Assembly: GCA_016706685.1 (NCBI GenBank)
Contig: JADJJE010000005.1
Location: forward strand, 296,010-360,009
Origin: Sandaracinaceae bacterium
GTDB lineage: Bacteria > Myxococcota_A > Polyangia > Polyangiales > Houyiibacteriaceae
Length of the DNA: 64,000 nucleotides
Reading direction: 5' to 3'
This document shows positions 1 through 8,579 of this stretch, piece after piece. Below the pieces are notes generated by a model. The model ran no database searches, was not told the DNA's origin, and saw only the letters and a list, made by a program, of their open reading frames with translations. Each line of letters starts with the position of its first letter. Within the stretch, counting starts at the first letter, position 1. A program made the translations under genes and the position numbers.

Positions 1-2
1 CA

Positions 3-437
3 GCATGTGTCGTCGCCTGCGCTGCCGCGCTGGCGGTGGGTACCCACCTCTTCCTGGGGGCGTCGAGCGCGCAGTCCCAAGCGGCCGAGGCCGCGTGCAG
101 CTTCAACGGCACGTGGACGTTCACCGCTCCGGGCGCGGCGGGTCCCGTGGCGGGTCAGCCCGGGCGCATCGTGGCGCGGGGCGCGACCGCCACCGTCAGC
201 TTCGGCGAGCCCGTCACGGCCAGCGTCACCATGCGGGCGCGCATCGTGGACGGCGTGCTGCAGGTCACCGACACGCGCGCCAACCCCGCTGCGCTGCGTT
301 GCACGGAGACCGAGGCCGGTCAGTACCGCCTCAACTACGCCAACGCCTGCGGCGAAGTGAACCTCGAGCTGCTCTACGAGCCGTGCGCCGGCCGTCGGGG
401 TGCGCTCGCGGGCACCACGCTCACGCGCGTCCCCTGA
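3..437 (+). CDS. Exported hypothetical protein, 5' end outside window
   Basis: The reading frame is open from the first bases of the window and ends at a TGA at 435-437, so the start codon lies upstream. The visible N-terminus is a hydrophobic Ala/Val/Leu stretch followed by ASSAQSQA, which looks like the end of a signal peptide with an Ala-x-Ala type cleavage site. The mature part (about 115 residues) is rich in beta-forming residues and has four Cys that could make two disulfides. This suggests a small periplasmic or secreted beta protein. I do not recognise the family. An internal GTG at 36 would cut the signal peptide and is unlikely to be the start. Confidence 0.6.
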   Translation, partial: ACVVACAAALAVGTHLFLGASSAQSQAAEAACSFNGTWTFTAPGAAGPVAGQPGRIVARGATATVSFGEPVTASVTMRARIVDGVLQVTDTRANPAALRCTETEAGQYRLNYANACGEVNLELLYEPCAGRRGALAGTTLTRVP

Positions 438-450
438 GTTCCCGTCTCCC

Positions 451-684
451 GAGGCACGGCGCGTAGCAGCAGCGCAGTGAGCGCCGCTCCCGCGTCGTGC
501 CGCTGAGGCACAGGGGTGTGCCTCGCGCGCACGCTGTGCCTCGTCGCGGACGCGGGCCGGGGGCGTCCCGCCCGTTCACGGCCGCTTCCGGCTAGCACGC
601 GCTGGCCTCCTGCAGGCACGCGCTGACGGCACGCCGGTTGCAGAGTGCCTGACCTGCGCGCGCCCGATGCACGCGGGGAGGCAC
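451..684. repeat. Cluster of GAGGCAC/GTGCCTC motifs with a hairpin
   Basis: This gap between two exported-protein genes holds five copies of a 7-base motif. GAGGCAC is at 451-457, 505-511 and 678-684; the complement GTGCCTC is at 518-524 and 536-542. The pair at 505-524 forms a perfect 8-bp hairpin (GAGGCACA, loop GGGG, TGTGCCTC). The last copy overlaps the Shine-Dalgarno of the gene starting at 689. A protein-binding cluster or RNA structure is possible; function is unknown. Confidence 0.4.
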
Positions 685-688
685 GTCG

Positions 689-1546
689 ATGACTCGAGAG
701 GCCGTCACAGTCCCAGCGCATCCACGCGGTGCCCCATGGCGTGGTGTCCAGCGCACGCTCCGGTTCGCTGTGCTGGCGTTCTTGCTGTGGTCCACGGCGG
801 GTGCCCCGGCCCTGGTTCACGCGCAATGGCTGGGACTGCCCGACCCACCCGATCCGCCCGACGAAGTCGACTGTGTGGCGTGCCCGGCAGAGGCCGAGGA
901 GCCCGCTCCCACTCCGCCGACTCCTTCCACGACGCCGACCTCGGAACGCCCCCGCGCACCGAGGCCGCGTCACGAGTTCACGGTGGGGACGGCGTTCGCG
1001 CTGACGAGCGTCATCGCGCGCCGCAGCACCGTCGACGGCGCGCAGTACCGCATCGCGCTGTCGCGGCGCGAGGCGGTGCTGCAGTCGTCCTGGACCGTGT
1101 TCGGGCCGCGTGCGGTGGGGCTGCGCCTGGCCCTCGGGGTCGGGGCCGGCAAGCCCGTGCTCAAGTTCGAAGAGCCCTTCCTCGACGCAGGCTGGTTCGG
1201 GCCGGAGCCCGTTCGACTGCCCGGCGTGGCCGTGAGCCTGGACGCGTCCGTGGGGCTCGTCGTCCGAGCGGGCCCGGTGCGCGTCGGGCCTCAGGTGATC
1301 TTCAACCACACGTGGCTGCGCGACGCTGCTGGGTACACGGTGAACGAGGACGTGCCCTACACCACGCCCAGTCGCCTGCGCGCGGGGGGCCTGGGCGTGC
1401 TCCTCGGCGCGCACCCGCACCCGCGCGTGCTCCTGACGCTCGAGACGCGTGTGTACATGGAGCACGGCTTGGTTGGAGGGAGCCTGCGCCTGAGCCTCGG
1501 GGCGAGCTGGCCTGCGGGCGCTACAGGGAGGCCACGAAGGCGTTGA
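689..1546 (+). CDS. Secreted/outer-membrane hypothetical protein with Pro-rich linker
   Basis: This 285-residue protein starts with an ATG preceded by ggggagg seven bases upstream. A basic N-terminus and a hydrophobic segment (about residues 24-44) end in VHAQ, a likely signal-peptidase site. A Pro/Thr-rich linker (about 50-90) with a Cys pair follows. The remaining 190 residues alternate hydrophobic and polar residues in short strands (for example VGLRLALGVG, GVAVSLDASVGLVV, GGSLRLSLGAS) and end in Arg-rich sequence. That pattern fits a small outer-membrane beta-barrel, but this is inference. The 3' end overlaps the convergent FMN reductase gene by about 26 bases. Confidence 0.65.
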   Translation: MTREAVTVPAHPRGAPWRGVQRTLRFAVLAFLLWSTAGAPALVHAQWLGLPDPPDPPDEVDCVACPAEAEEPAPTPPTPSTTPTSERPRAPRPRHEFTVGTAFALTSVIARRSTVDGAQYRIALSRREAVLQSSWTVFGPRAVGLRLALGVGAGKPVLKFEEPFLDAGWFGPEPVRLPGVAVSLDASVGLVVRAGPVRVGPQVIFNHTWLRDAAGYTVNEDVPYTTPSRLRAGGLGVLLGAHPHPRVLLTLETRVYMEHGLVGGSLRLSLGASWPAGATGRPRRR

Positions 1547-2093
1547 CCAGCGCCGCCACCCGCTCGCGCGCCGCCGCCTCGGCCAGGCCACCGTGGTCGC
1601 CGCGGGCAGCAAACGGCCCGGCCAGCGCCACCTCGGGGAACGGGAACACCTGCGCCACCATGCCGCCGAGCACCGTCTTGAGCGCCCCCTGGGCGCGCAC
1701 GCCGCCGGTGGGGCTGGGCGACACCGACAGCACCGCCACGCGCTTGCCCGCGAAGACGCTCTTGAAGCCCGGCCGCGAGAGCCAGTCGAGCGCGTTCTTG
1801 AGCGGGCCCGGGATGCCGTAGTTGTACTCGGGGGTGACGATGATGACGCCCGCCGCGTCGCGCACCACGCGGTAGGCGCTGCGCACGGGCTCGGGCAGGT
1901 CGGCCCCGTCGGGCGAGCCGAGCGGCCCCAGGTGCAGGCGGGGGTCGTAGAGCGGGAAGCCCCCGAAGGCGACATCCACCGCCTGCAGGTGCCCGGGCAG
2001 CACCGACTTGACCGAGTGGGCCGCGGCCGCGCTCACTCCGTCGGGACGCAGGCTGCCGGTGAAGAGGGCGAGAGTGAGGGGTGGAGCGCTCAT
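1521..2093 (-). CDS. NADPH-dependent FMN reductase family protein
   Basis: Flavodoxin-fold reductase of about 190 residues in the NADPH:FMN reductase/chromate-quinone reductase family. The phosphate-binding loop GSLRPDG lies near the N-terminus and the flavin-contact motif PEYNYGIPG in the middle, followed by LKNALDWLSR, all typical. I chose the ATG at 2093 (MSAPPLTL), four bases after the stop of the pirin gene; an in-frame ATG at 2105 overlaps that stop instead. Either start implies translational coupling with pirin. The pairing with pirin and a divergent LysR regulator suggests a response to quinones or electrophiles. The exact substrate cannot be read from the sequence. Confidence 0.85.
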   Translation of the reverse strand: MSAPPLTLALFTGSLRPDGVSAAAAHSVKSVLPGHLQAVDVAFGGFPLYDPRLHLGPLGSPDGADLPEPVRSAYRVVRDAAGVIIVTPEYNYGIPGPLKNALDWLSRPGFKSVFAGKRVAVLSVSPSPTGGVRAQGALKTVLGGMVAQVFPFPEVALAGPFAARGDHGGLAEAAARERVAALVNAFVASL

Positions 2094-2097
2094 GGCC

Positions 2098-2823
2098 TCA
2101 AGCATGGCTCACTTTCGGCAGCTCCAGGAAAAGCGCTTCCGCGCCAGCGTCACCCTCCACGCGGAGGGTGCGGACCGCCTCCTCGTCGTGGATGGCCAGG
2201 CCGTCGCCTTCGCTCAGCGCCTCGCCGTCCACGCGCAAGGTGCCACGCACGATCTGCACCCAGGCCGCGCGCCCCGCCGGCAGCGTGTGCTCGGCATGGC
2301 CCGCGGCGTCGAAGCGCACGCGGAAGATGCGGACGTCCTGCCCGATGCTCACGGTGCCGCCTTCGCCGGTGGGCGTGACCATCAGGTCGATGGGGCGCGC
2401 CGGGTCATAGGGGAAGTCTTGCTGCTGGTAGCCCGGCGCGGTGTTGCGCTCGGCCGGCAGGAACCAGATCTGGAGGAAGCGCACGTCCTCCTCCTGCGAC
2501 GCGTTCATCTCGCTGTGCGCGATGCCGCGGCCGGCCGTCATGCGTTGGATCTCGCCGGGGCGAATGACCGAACCGGTGCCGAGCGTGTCCTTGTGGCCGA
2601 GCGCGCCCTCCACCACGTAGCTCACGATCTCCATGTCGCGATGCGGGTGGCGCGGGAAGCCCTCGCCGGCGTCCACGCGGTCGTCGTTGAGCACGCGCAG
2701 CACACCGAAGCCCATGTGCTGCGGGTCGTAGTAGTCGGCGAACGAGAAGGTGTGGGCGCTCTTCAGCCAGCCGTGGTTGGCCATGCCGCGCTCGCGGGCC
2801 TTGCGAATGGTGGTGGTGGTCAT
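2098..2823 (-). CDS. Pirin family protein (YhhW-type bicupin, quercetinase-like)
   Basis: 241-residue pirin. The cupin metal site is complete: His59 and His61 (in FPRHPHRDME), His103 and Glu105 (in GIAHSEM), matching the ligands of E. coli YhhW, which has quercetin 2,3-dioxygenase activity in vitro. The length is normal for the YhhW subgroup. It is the first gene of a two-gene unit with the FMN reductase and is divergent from a LysR regulator 79 bp away. Regulation by that LysR protein is the obvious inference. The physiological substrate is unknown for most pirins. Confidence 0.9.
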   Translation of the reverse strand: MTTTTIRKARERGMANHGWLKSAHTFSFADYYDPQHMGFGVLRVLNDDRVDAGEGFPRHPHRDMEIVSYVVEGALGHKDTLGTGSVIRPGEIQRMTAGRGIAHSEMNASQEEDVRFLQIWFLPAERNTAPGYQQQDFPYDPARPIDLMVTPTGEGGTVSIGQDVRIFRVRFDAAGHAEHTLPAGRAAWVQIVRGTLRVDGEALSEGDGLAIHDEEAVRTLRVEGDAGAEALFLELPKVSHA

Positions 2824-2896
2824 GGGTCAGCTCCTTCGAATGACCCCATGGTGCTCATTGCGATGTTGCAAGTCCACGAGCGTGTGTGCACAGTTT

Positions 2897-2914
2897 GTTT
2901 GCATGAATGCAAAC
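2897..2914. promoter_or_regulatory. Perfect palindrome over the LysR gene start codon
   Basis: GTTTGCAT-GA-ATGCAAAC is an 18-bp perfect inverted repeat. The ATG of the lysR-type gene (2903-2905) lies inside it. Its position in the divergent lysR/pirin gap fits an autoregulatory operator. Occupancy could block both initiation and the 5' end of the transcript. The assignment is inference. Confidence 0.5.
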
Positions 2915-3751
2915 CTCGACTGGGAGGACCTCGCGCTGGTCTTGGCGCTGTCGCGGGGCGCGGGGCTGCAACAGGCCGCCGACGCGCTGGGGGTGCACCA
3001 CTCCACCGCGTTCCGCCGACTGCAACGCGCCGAAGAGCACGCGGGCCTCGCGCTCTTCCACCGCCTCGGAGGCGAGTACGCGCCCACCGAGACCGGCCAG
3101 GTCATCGCCGAGCACGCGGCTCGCGTGGAAGACGAGCTGCTGGGCGTGCAGCGCGCGCTCGAGAGCCGGGAAGGTGTTCCGCGTGGGCGCGTGCGGCTGA
3201 CCACGGTGCCTTCGCTGGTGGCGTCCATCCTACCCGCGCTCACGCGCCTGAGCGAGCAGTGCCCGGAGCTCACCCTCGAGCTGGACGCCACGCCGGACAC
3301 GCGCGCGCTCGAGCGGGGCGACGCCGACCTGGCGCTGCGGCCCACCGCCGAGCCGCCGCCCGAGCTGGTGGGCACGCGCCTCTCCGTGATGGGCTGGGCC
3401 ACCTACCGCCGCAGGGCCGGCCGCCGCAAGGACGAGCGTCTGCTCTACGCGGGCCGGCTCGCGGAGCGGGACCAGAGCACACCCGTGGCGGGCGCGCGTT
3501 CCGCCATCGCCGTCACCACCGACTCGGCCATGGCCGAGTGCATCGCGGCCGGCCTCGGCGAGGGGCGCCTGCCCTGCTTCGTGGGCGACGCGCACCCGAA
3601 GCTCACGCGCGTGGGTGCCGTGGAGAAGACGTCCATCGGGCTCTGGCTCTTGAGCCCCGAGGCGCTGCGCAAGAGCGCACGCGTGCAGGCCACGCGGGCC
3701 CGCTTGGTGGAGTGTCTGACCCCTGAGCTGCGCAGGTTCTCGGGGGAGTAG
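2903..3751 (+). CDS. LysR-family transcriptional regulator
   Basis: 282 residues. The N-terminal winged helix-turn-helix is clear: LQQAADALGVHHSTAFRRLQRAEEHAG (positions about 22-48) followed by LFHR and the PTETG wing. The C-terminal effector domain begins near GRVRLTTVPSL and is slightly short and divergent for the family. The start MNANLDWEDL matches where LysR proteins usually begin. The gene is divergent from pirin and the FMN reductase and probably controls them; the inducer may be a quinone or other electrophile. That role is inferred from context only. Confidence 0.88.
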   Translation: MNANLDWEDLALVLALSRGAGLQQAADALGVHHSTAFRRLQRAEEHAGLALFHRLGGEYAPTETGQVIAEHAARVEDELLGVQRALESREGVPRGRVRLTTVPSLVASILPALTRLSEQCPELTLELDATPDTRALERGDADLALRPTAEPPPELVGTRLSVMGWATYRRRAGRRKDERLLYAGRLAERDQSTPVAGARSAIAVTTDSAMAECIAAGLGEGRLPCFVGDAHPKLTRVGAVEKTSIGLWLLSPEALRKSARVQATRARLVECLTPELRRFSGE

Positions 3752-3777
3752 CGCACGACGGAGCGTGAGCTGCGCGC

Positions 3778-4644
3778 TCAGCTGCCGAGCGCGGCCTTGG
3801 CGGTCTCGTAGCCCAGCCGCTGGATGCTCCCCGCGTGAAGCGGATCGAACACGTGGCTCACCACCGGCAGCTCCGTGTCCGGGCGGATGATGCGGATCTC
3901 CACGTGGCGCTTGCCCGGCAGCGAGCCGCCCTCGGCGATGAGGCGGTTCATCATGGCGGCCATCTTGGCGTCGTTGTCCACGATCTCGTCCAGCATGATG
4001 TCGAGGCAGCGCAGGCCCACCTCGATGGCCGACGCGGTGGGGTCGAAGCGCGGGTGCGGCTGCGTGGGCGTGAGCAGGACCATGTCCACGGCGTCGGCCC
4101 CCGCGCGGATGGCGGCGCCCAGCGGCGTGACCGCCCGGATGCCGCCGTCGGTCCACACCTCGCCCGCGATCTCGATGGGGTCGAAGGCCACCGGGAATGC
4201 CGCCGACGCATACAGCAAGTCGTGGAAGGGCTCGTCCTCCTGCGAGAACAACCGGTAGGCCCCTGTGGTGAGCGACGTGGCGCCAAAGAGCAGCTGCTTC
4301 CCGTTCTCGCGCACGCGCTGCACGTCCACTGCGGTGCGCAGCAGCTCACGCAGAGGGCTCGCGTCATAGAGCGAAGACTTCCAGAAGCCGCTCATCAGGC
4401 CCATGCGCCACGGGCGGTACAGGTGCTTGCTGCTCAGCGGCGTGAACAGGTCCACCAGCCCGTCGGCGGCTTCGTCCTCGGCGCCCTTCGGGTACTGCGC
4501 GAGGAACCCCGCGATGAGCGCCCCCACGCTGACGCCCGCGAAGATGTCGTAGTGCTGCCGCAGGTCACCCATCAGGTGCTTGACCGCGCCGACGTGGAAC
4601 TGACCCCGCGAGCCGCCGCTGCTGAGTACGAGTGCGCGTTTCAT
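3778..4644 (-). CDS. Patatin-like phospholipase
   Basis: 288-residue protein of the bacterial patatin/RssA type. It has the glycine-rich oxyanion loop GGSRG (10-14), the nucleophile elbow GVSVG with catalytic Ser39, and the catalytic Asp in DGG (Asp166). No signal peptide is seen, so it should be cytosolic or membrane-associated, acting as a serine lipid acyl hydrolase. It stands alone on the minus strand, downstream of the molybdopterin oxidoreductase with a 90-bp gap. The lipid substrate cannot be inferred. Confidence 0.9.
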   Translation of the reverse strand: MKRALVLSSGGSRGQFHVGAVKHLMGDLRQHYDIFAGVSVGALIAGFLAQYPKGAEDEAADGLVDLFTPLSSKHLYRPWRMGLMSGFWKSSLYDASPLRELLRTAVDVQRVRENGKQLLFGATSLTTGAYRLFSQEDEPFHDLLYASAAFPVAFDPIEIAGEVWTDGGIRAVTPLGAAIRAGADAVDMVLLTPTQPHPRFDPTASAIEVGLRCLDIMLDEIVDNDAKMAAMMNRLIAEGGSLPGKRHVEIRIIRPDTELPVVSHVFDPLHAGSIQRLGYETAKAALGS

Positions 4645-4734
4645 CGCGCTCAGTGTGCCACCAAAGGGGTGCTCGCCGCAGCAACGCCGCGGTCGCCCCC
4701 CAGCCTGTGAGGCCTGTGCATGGGGCCTGCGGGT

Positions 4735-6924
4735 TCAGGCCGTGGCGGAGGCGCCTGCCGCCACCTCGAGCGCCGGGCTCACGCGCACCGGGAAGCCGGT
4801 CAGGCGCGACATGCCGCTGATGCGCTCCACCGAGTCGGGGCCGTCGGCCGCGATCCAGTTGGCGTTCACGCCCTCGGTGGCGCGCGCGATGCGCAGGCCC
4901 TCGGCGCGGGCGTGGCCCCAGCCGTGCGGCAGCGCCACCACGCATGGAGCCAGGTCGTCGGTGATGCGCACGTGCACGCGGAGCTGCCTGCCGTTGGCCT
5001 CCACGCAGGCCAGCGCGCCGTCGGTGAGGCCCCGCGTGGCCGCGTCATCGGCCCGCATGTAGAGGTAGTTGCGCGCGCGCTTGCCGCGCACCAGGCCCTC
5101 CACGTTGTGCATCCACGAGTTGTGCGAGTTGCGCTCGCGCTTGGTGATGAGACGCAGCTCGGACAGCGTGCCCAGCTCCTGCTCGAAGCGCGCCTCGAGC
5201 GTGCGCGCCGCGGCGACCAGGTCGGTCGGGGCCAGGTCCACGCGCTTGTCCGCCGTGAGCAAGCGCCCCGGCAGGAAGTCGCCCGGCGGCTTGCGGCGCA
5301 GCGGGCGCCCGTGCGGGTGCTGCTGCACGCCGCCCAGCGTGGTCTGCCCGGTGGCCGCGATCATGCCCGCGTAGAGCTGGTCCGGGTGGAAGGCCAGCTT
5401 CTGGCCCAGCACCGGCAGCCGCCGCAACGTGCGATCGAAGGCGCCCCACGCCTGGCTCGCGCGCAGCCCCATGAGCGGCACGCCGATGGCGTGCGCCAGC
5501 TCGCGGAAGATCCACCACTCGTGGCGCTGCTCGCCGTCGGGCTCCACCACGGCGGGCGTGTGCTGCACGTAGGGCTCGCTCATGAAGCCCTGCGCCCCCA
5601 GCGGGATGTCGCTGCGCTCCAAGAACGACAGCCCCGGCAGCACGTAGTGCGCCAGCTGGCCCGTCTCGTTGCGGAACAGGTCGATGCACACCAGCAGCTC
5701 CAGCTGCGTGAGCGCCTCGCGCATGCGCGCCTCGTTGGCGCAGCTGAGCACGGGGTTGCCGGCCGTCACGAAGAGCGCGCGCACTTGATCGGCGCCCGGC
5801 GTGAGGATCTCGTCGGGCAGGATGGCGCCCGGCAGCTGGTCCAGCACGGCCTCGAAGCCGCCCACGCGCGAGCGCTGATGACCCCGCCCGAAGCCCGAGT
5901 GATGGGCCAGCGTGGCGAGCGGGAACATGCCGTGCGGCACGATGGCGCCGCCCTCGCGGTCCAGGTTGCCGCTGAGCACGTTGATGGCGCTGACCAGCCA
6001 GAACGCCACCGAGCCGCTCTGCCCCATGTTGAGGCCCGTGGACGCGTAGACGCTTGCCCCCTTGGCGTTCACGAACGCGGCTACCAGCTCGCGCAGCACG
6101 GTGGCCGGCACGCGCGTCACCGGCTCGGTGCGCTCCGGCGTGTAGGCCGCCGCCAGCTCGCGCAGCACGCGCTGCCCGCGCACGTGGGGCACCTCGCCGG
6201 GATCATGGTTGGCGAAGAGCACCTGCAGGAACGACAGCAGGAAGAACACGTCGGTGTCGGGGCGAATGAACACCTGCTGGCCCACGCGCTCGGCCGTCTC
6301 GGTGCGGCGCGGGTTCACGTGCACCACGCGCCCGCCGCGCGCCTCGATGCCCTGCAGGGTGTCCACCGCGTTGGGCGCGTGCACGAAGCTCATCTGGCTG
6401 ATGGCCGGGTTGGTGCCGATCAGGATGACCATGTCCGTGCGCTGCAGGTCGGGCACCGGCTGGTGGATGGCCGAGCCGTACATGCGCTCGGCCACCGCGA
6501 ACTTGTTGGAGCAGTCTTGCGTGGACGACCCGTACGCGTTGCGCGTGCCGAGGCCCTTGCTGAAGGCCGCCGCGAACATGGCGTGCGCCACGCTGAACGC
6601 CGCCGGGTTGCCCAGGAAGGTGGCCACGGCGTGCTTGCCGTGACGCTCGCGGATGGCGCGCGTGCGCTCGCCGATTTCCCGGAACGCCGTCTCCCACGAG
6701 ATGGGCTCGAAGCGCTCGGTGCCGGGGACGCGTCGCAGGGGCGTCTTCACACGGTCCGGCGAGTCGTGCACGTCCAGGTAGCGGATGCCCTTGATGCACA
6801 CGAAGCCCTTCGAGGACACGTGGTCGGGGTCGGGTCGCAGCGCGACCACGCGCTCGCCCTCCACATCGGCCAAGAGCCCGCAGGATGCCTCGCAGATACG
6901 GCAGAAGGTGGGGACGGTGCGCAT
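4735..6924 (-). CDS. Molybdopterin-dependent oxidoreductase (FdhF/DMSO reductase family)
   Basis: 729 residues from the ATG at 6924; an upstream in-frame ATG at 6939 is less likely because the Fe-S motif usually lies close to the N-terminus. Cys8, Cys11, Cys15 and Cys43 (CxxCxxxC and GFVCIKG) bind a [4Fe-4S] cluster. The molybdopterin-guanine dinucleotide domains follow, with IGTNPAISQ and the C-terminal dinucleotide-binding domain ending in VALPHGWGH. The Cys in STQDCSNK is the probable Mo/W ligand. There is no Tat signal, so it is cytosolic. No electron-transfer subunit is adjacent. It could be a formate dehydrogenase-like or other oxidoreductase; the substrate is not determinable. Confidence 0.88.
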   Translation of the reverse strand: MRTVPTFCRICEASCGLLADVEGERVVALRPDPDHVSSKGFVCIKGIRYLDVHDSPDRVKTPLRRVPGTERFEPISWETAFREIGERTRAIRERHGKHAVATFLGNPAAFSVAHAMFAAAFSKGLGTRNAYGSSTQDCSNKFAVAERMYGSAIHQPVPDLQRTDMVILIGTNPAISQMSFVHAPNAVDTLQGIEARGGRVVHVNPRRTETAERVGQQVFIRPDTDVFFLLSFLQVLFANHDPGEVPHVRGQRVLRELAAAYTPERTEPVTRVPATVLRELVAAFVNAKGASVYASTGLNMGQSGSVAFWLVSAINVLSGNLDREGGAIVPHGMFPLATLAHHSGFGRGHQRSRVGGFEAVLDQLPGAILPDEILTPGADQVRALFVTAGNPVLSCANEARMREALTQLELLVCIDLFRNETGQLAHYVLPGLSFLERSDIPLGAQGFMSEPYVQHTPAVVEPDGEQRHEWWIFRELAHAIGVPLMGLRASQAWGAFDRTLRRLPVLGQKLAFHPDQLYAGMIAATGQTTLGGVQQHPHGRPLRRKPPGDFLPGRLLTADKRVDLAPTDLVAAARTLEARFEQELGTLSELRLITKRERNSHNSWMHNVEGLVRGKRARNYLYMRADDAATRGLTDGALACVEANGRQLRVHVRITDDLAPCVVALPHGWGHARAEGLRIARATEGVNANWIAADGPDSVERISGMSRLTGFPVRVSPALEVAAGASATA

Positions 6925-6955
6925 CCCTAGACAGTACATCCCGCGCAGGCAGCCG

Positions 6956-8395
6956 TCAGATGAACTTCTTCAGCACGTTCACGATGAAGGCCATGGTCTT
7001 GCCATAGGGCGGATAGAACAGCGGGATGGCGTTGAACGCCGGCTGGTACAGCACGGACTTGTGGTGCGAGAAGGTGTCGAAGCCGGCCTGCCCGTGGTAC
7101 GCGCCCATCCCGCTCGGACCCACGCCACCGAAGGGCAGCTTCTCGTTCGCCACGTGCCACAGCACGTCGTTCACGGTCGCGCCCCCGGACACGGTCTCTC
7201 GTAGGACGCGGTCACAGTCCGCCGCCTTCCCGAACGCATAGAGCGCCAGCGGCCGGTCGCGCTCGTTCACGAAGGCGATCGCGTCGCTCAGCTCGTCGTA
7301 GCTCACCACCGGCAGCAGCGGCCCGAAGACCTCGCTCTGCATGACCCGCATGGCGCCCGTGGCGCCCGCGATCAGCGTGAGGGGCATCTTGCGCTTCTCG
7401 GGGTCGAGCGCCTCGTTGGCGGGGTTCACGCGCGTGACCTGCGCACCCTGCTCTTCGGCGTCTCGCACCAGCGCCTCGAGACGAGCGTAGTGCCCGGCCG
7501 AGAACACCGCGGTGAAGTCGGGGTTGTCGGCCAGCGTGGGGTAGTGCTTCGCGGCGGCCGCCTGCGCCGCCTGCGCGAAGGCTTGCTCGCTGCCGCGCGG
7601 CAGGAGCACGTAGTCCGGCGCGATGCACGCCTGCCCCGCGTTGATCAGCTTCCCATACACAATCTTCGTCGCGGCCAGCGCCACGTCGGCCGAGGGCGTG
7701 ACCACGCACGGCGACTTTCCGCCCAGCTCCAGGGTGACGGGCGTGAGGTTCAGGGCGGCCGCCTTGGCCACCTCGCGGCCCACCGCCGTGGAGCCGGTGA
7801 AGAACAGGTGATCGAAGGGCAGGCTCGAGAAGGCGCGGGCCACGTCGATGCCGCCGATGACCACGGCCAGTTCGTCCTCGGCGAACACCTTCGAGATGGC
7901 GTCTGCCAGCAGCGCGCTGGTGCGCGGGGTGAGCTCGCTGGGCTTGAGCATGACGCGGTTGCCGGCCGCGATGGCCGCCGCCACGGGCGGGATGGCGGTG
8001 TAGACGGGGAAGTTCCACGGACCGATGACCCCCACCACGCCGAGCGGCTGCGGGATGATGCGCGAGCGTGCCGGGCGCATGTGGAGGGGCGTGGCCACGC
8101 GCCGGGGCGACATCCAGCCCTTCAGCCGGCGGATGTCCTGCCGGATGTCGCCCATGGTGAGCGCGATGTCGAGCATGCGCGACTCGACCGGGGACCGGTG
8201 CCCGAAGTCGAGGCGCATCGCGTCCACGAGCGCCTCCTCGTTGTCTTCGATGACCCGCAGCAGTCGCTGCAGGCGGTCACGCCGCAGCGCGTAGTCCGGG
8301 CTGCCCGTGCTGCGGTACGCTCGGCGCTGGGCCTCGAAGAGGCGCGTTGGGTCCTGCGCGGGGCGGCTCGGTTCGACGGAAGTAATATCGGGCAC
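6956..8395 (-). CDS. Aldehyde dehydrogenase, coniferyl-aldehyde dehydrogenase type
   Basis: NAD(P)-dependent aldehyde dehydrogenase of about 479 residues. Visible motifs are GPWNFPVY, LKPSELTP, FTGSTAVGRE, the general-base region TLELGGKSP and the nucleophile Cys in NAGQACIAPDY, then EVFGPLLPV. The N-terminal DFGHRSPVESRMLDI and the hydrophobic C-terminal tail resemble coniferyl aldehyde or fatty aldehyde dehydrogenases. I prefer the GTG at 8395, which has gcgagg six bases upstream, over the in-frame ATG at 8479, which would add an unlike extension. It is followed, 31 bp on, by the molybdopterin oxidoreductase on the same strand. Confidence 0.9.
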   Translation of the reverse strand: MPDITSVEPSRPAQDPTRLFEAQRRAYRSTGSPDYALRRDRLQRLLRVIEDNEEALVDAMRLDFGHRSPVESRMLDIALTMGDIRQDIRRLKGWMSPRRVATPLHMRPARSRIIPQPLGVVGVIGPWNFPVYTAIPPVAAAIAAGNRVMLKPSELTPRTSALLADAISKVFAEDELAVVIGGIDVARAFSSLPFDHLFFTGSTAVGREVAKAAALNLTPVTLELGGKSPCVVTPSADVALAATKIVYGKLINAGQACIAPDYVLLPRGSEQAFAQAAQAAAAKHYPTLADNPDFTAVFSAGHYARLEALVRDAEEQGAQVTRVNPANEALDPEKRKMPLTLIAGATGAMRVMQSEVFGPLLPVVSYDELSDAIAFVNERDRPLALYAFGKAADCDRVLRETVSGGATVNDVLWHVANEKLPFGGVGPSGMGAYHGQAGFDTFSHHKSVLYQPAFNAIPLFYPPYGKTMAFIVNVLKKFI

Positions 8396-8579
8396 GGCGA
8401 GCCTCGCAGTCAGGGGCAGACGTTCACAGGGGGGCGTTCCAGAGTGATGGAAGCCCACACGCAGGTCGAAGTCCAGCATTCGCCAGGGCTGGGCAGGCGC
8501 CCGGTTTCGCGCGACACTCGCGCGCGATGTGTGGGTTGTTGTCGTGCGCTCCCCGCTGCCACGTGACGGGGTGCGGGTC

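Noticed and set aside
4720..6930. Plus-strand ORF of 736 codons opposite the molybdopterin oxidoreductase
   Set aside because: Antisense frame of a well-supported gene; the translation is His/Arg/Ala-rich without any family motif.
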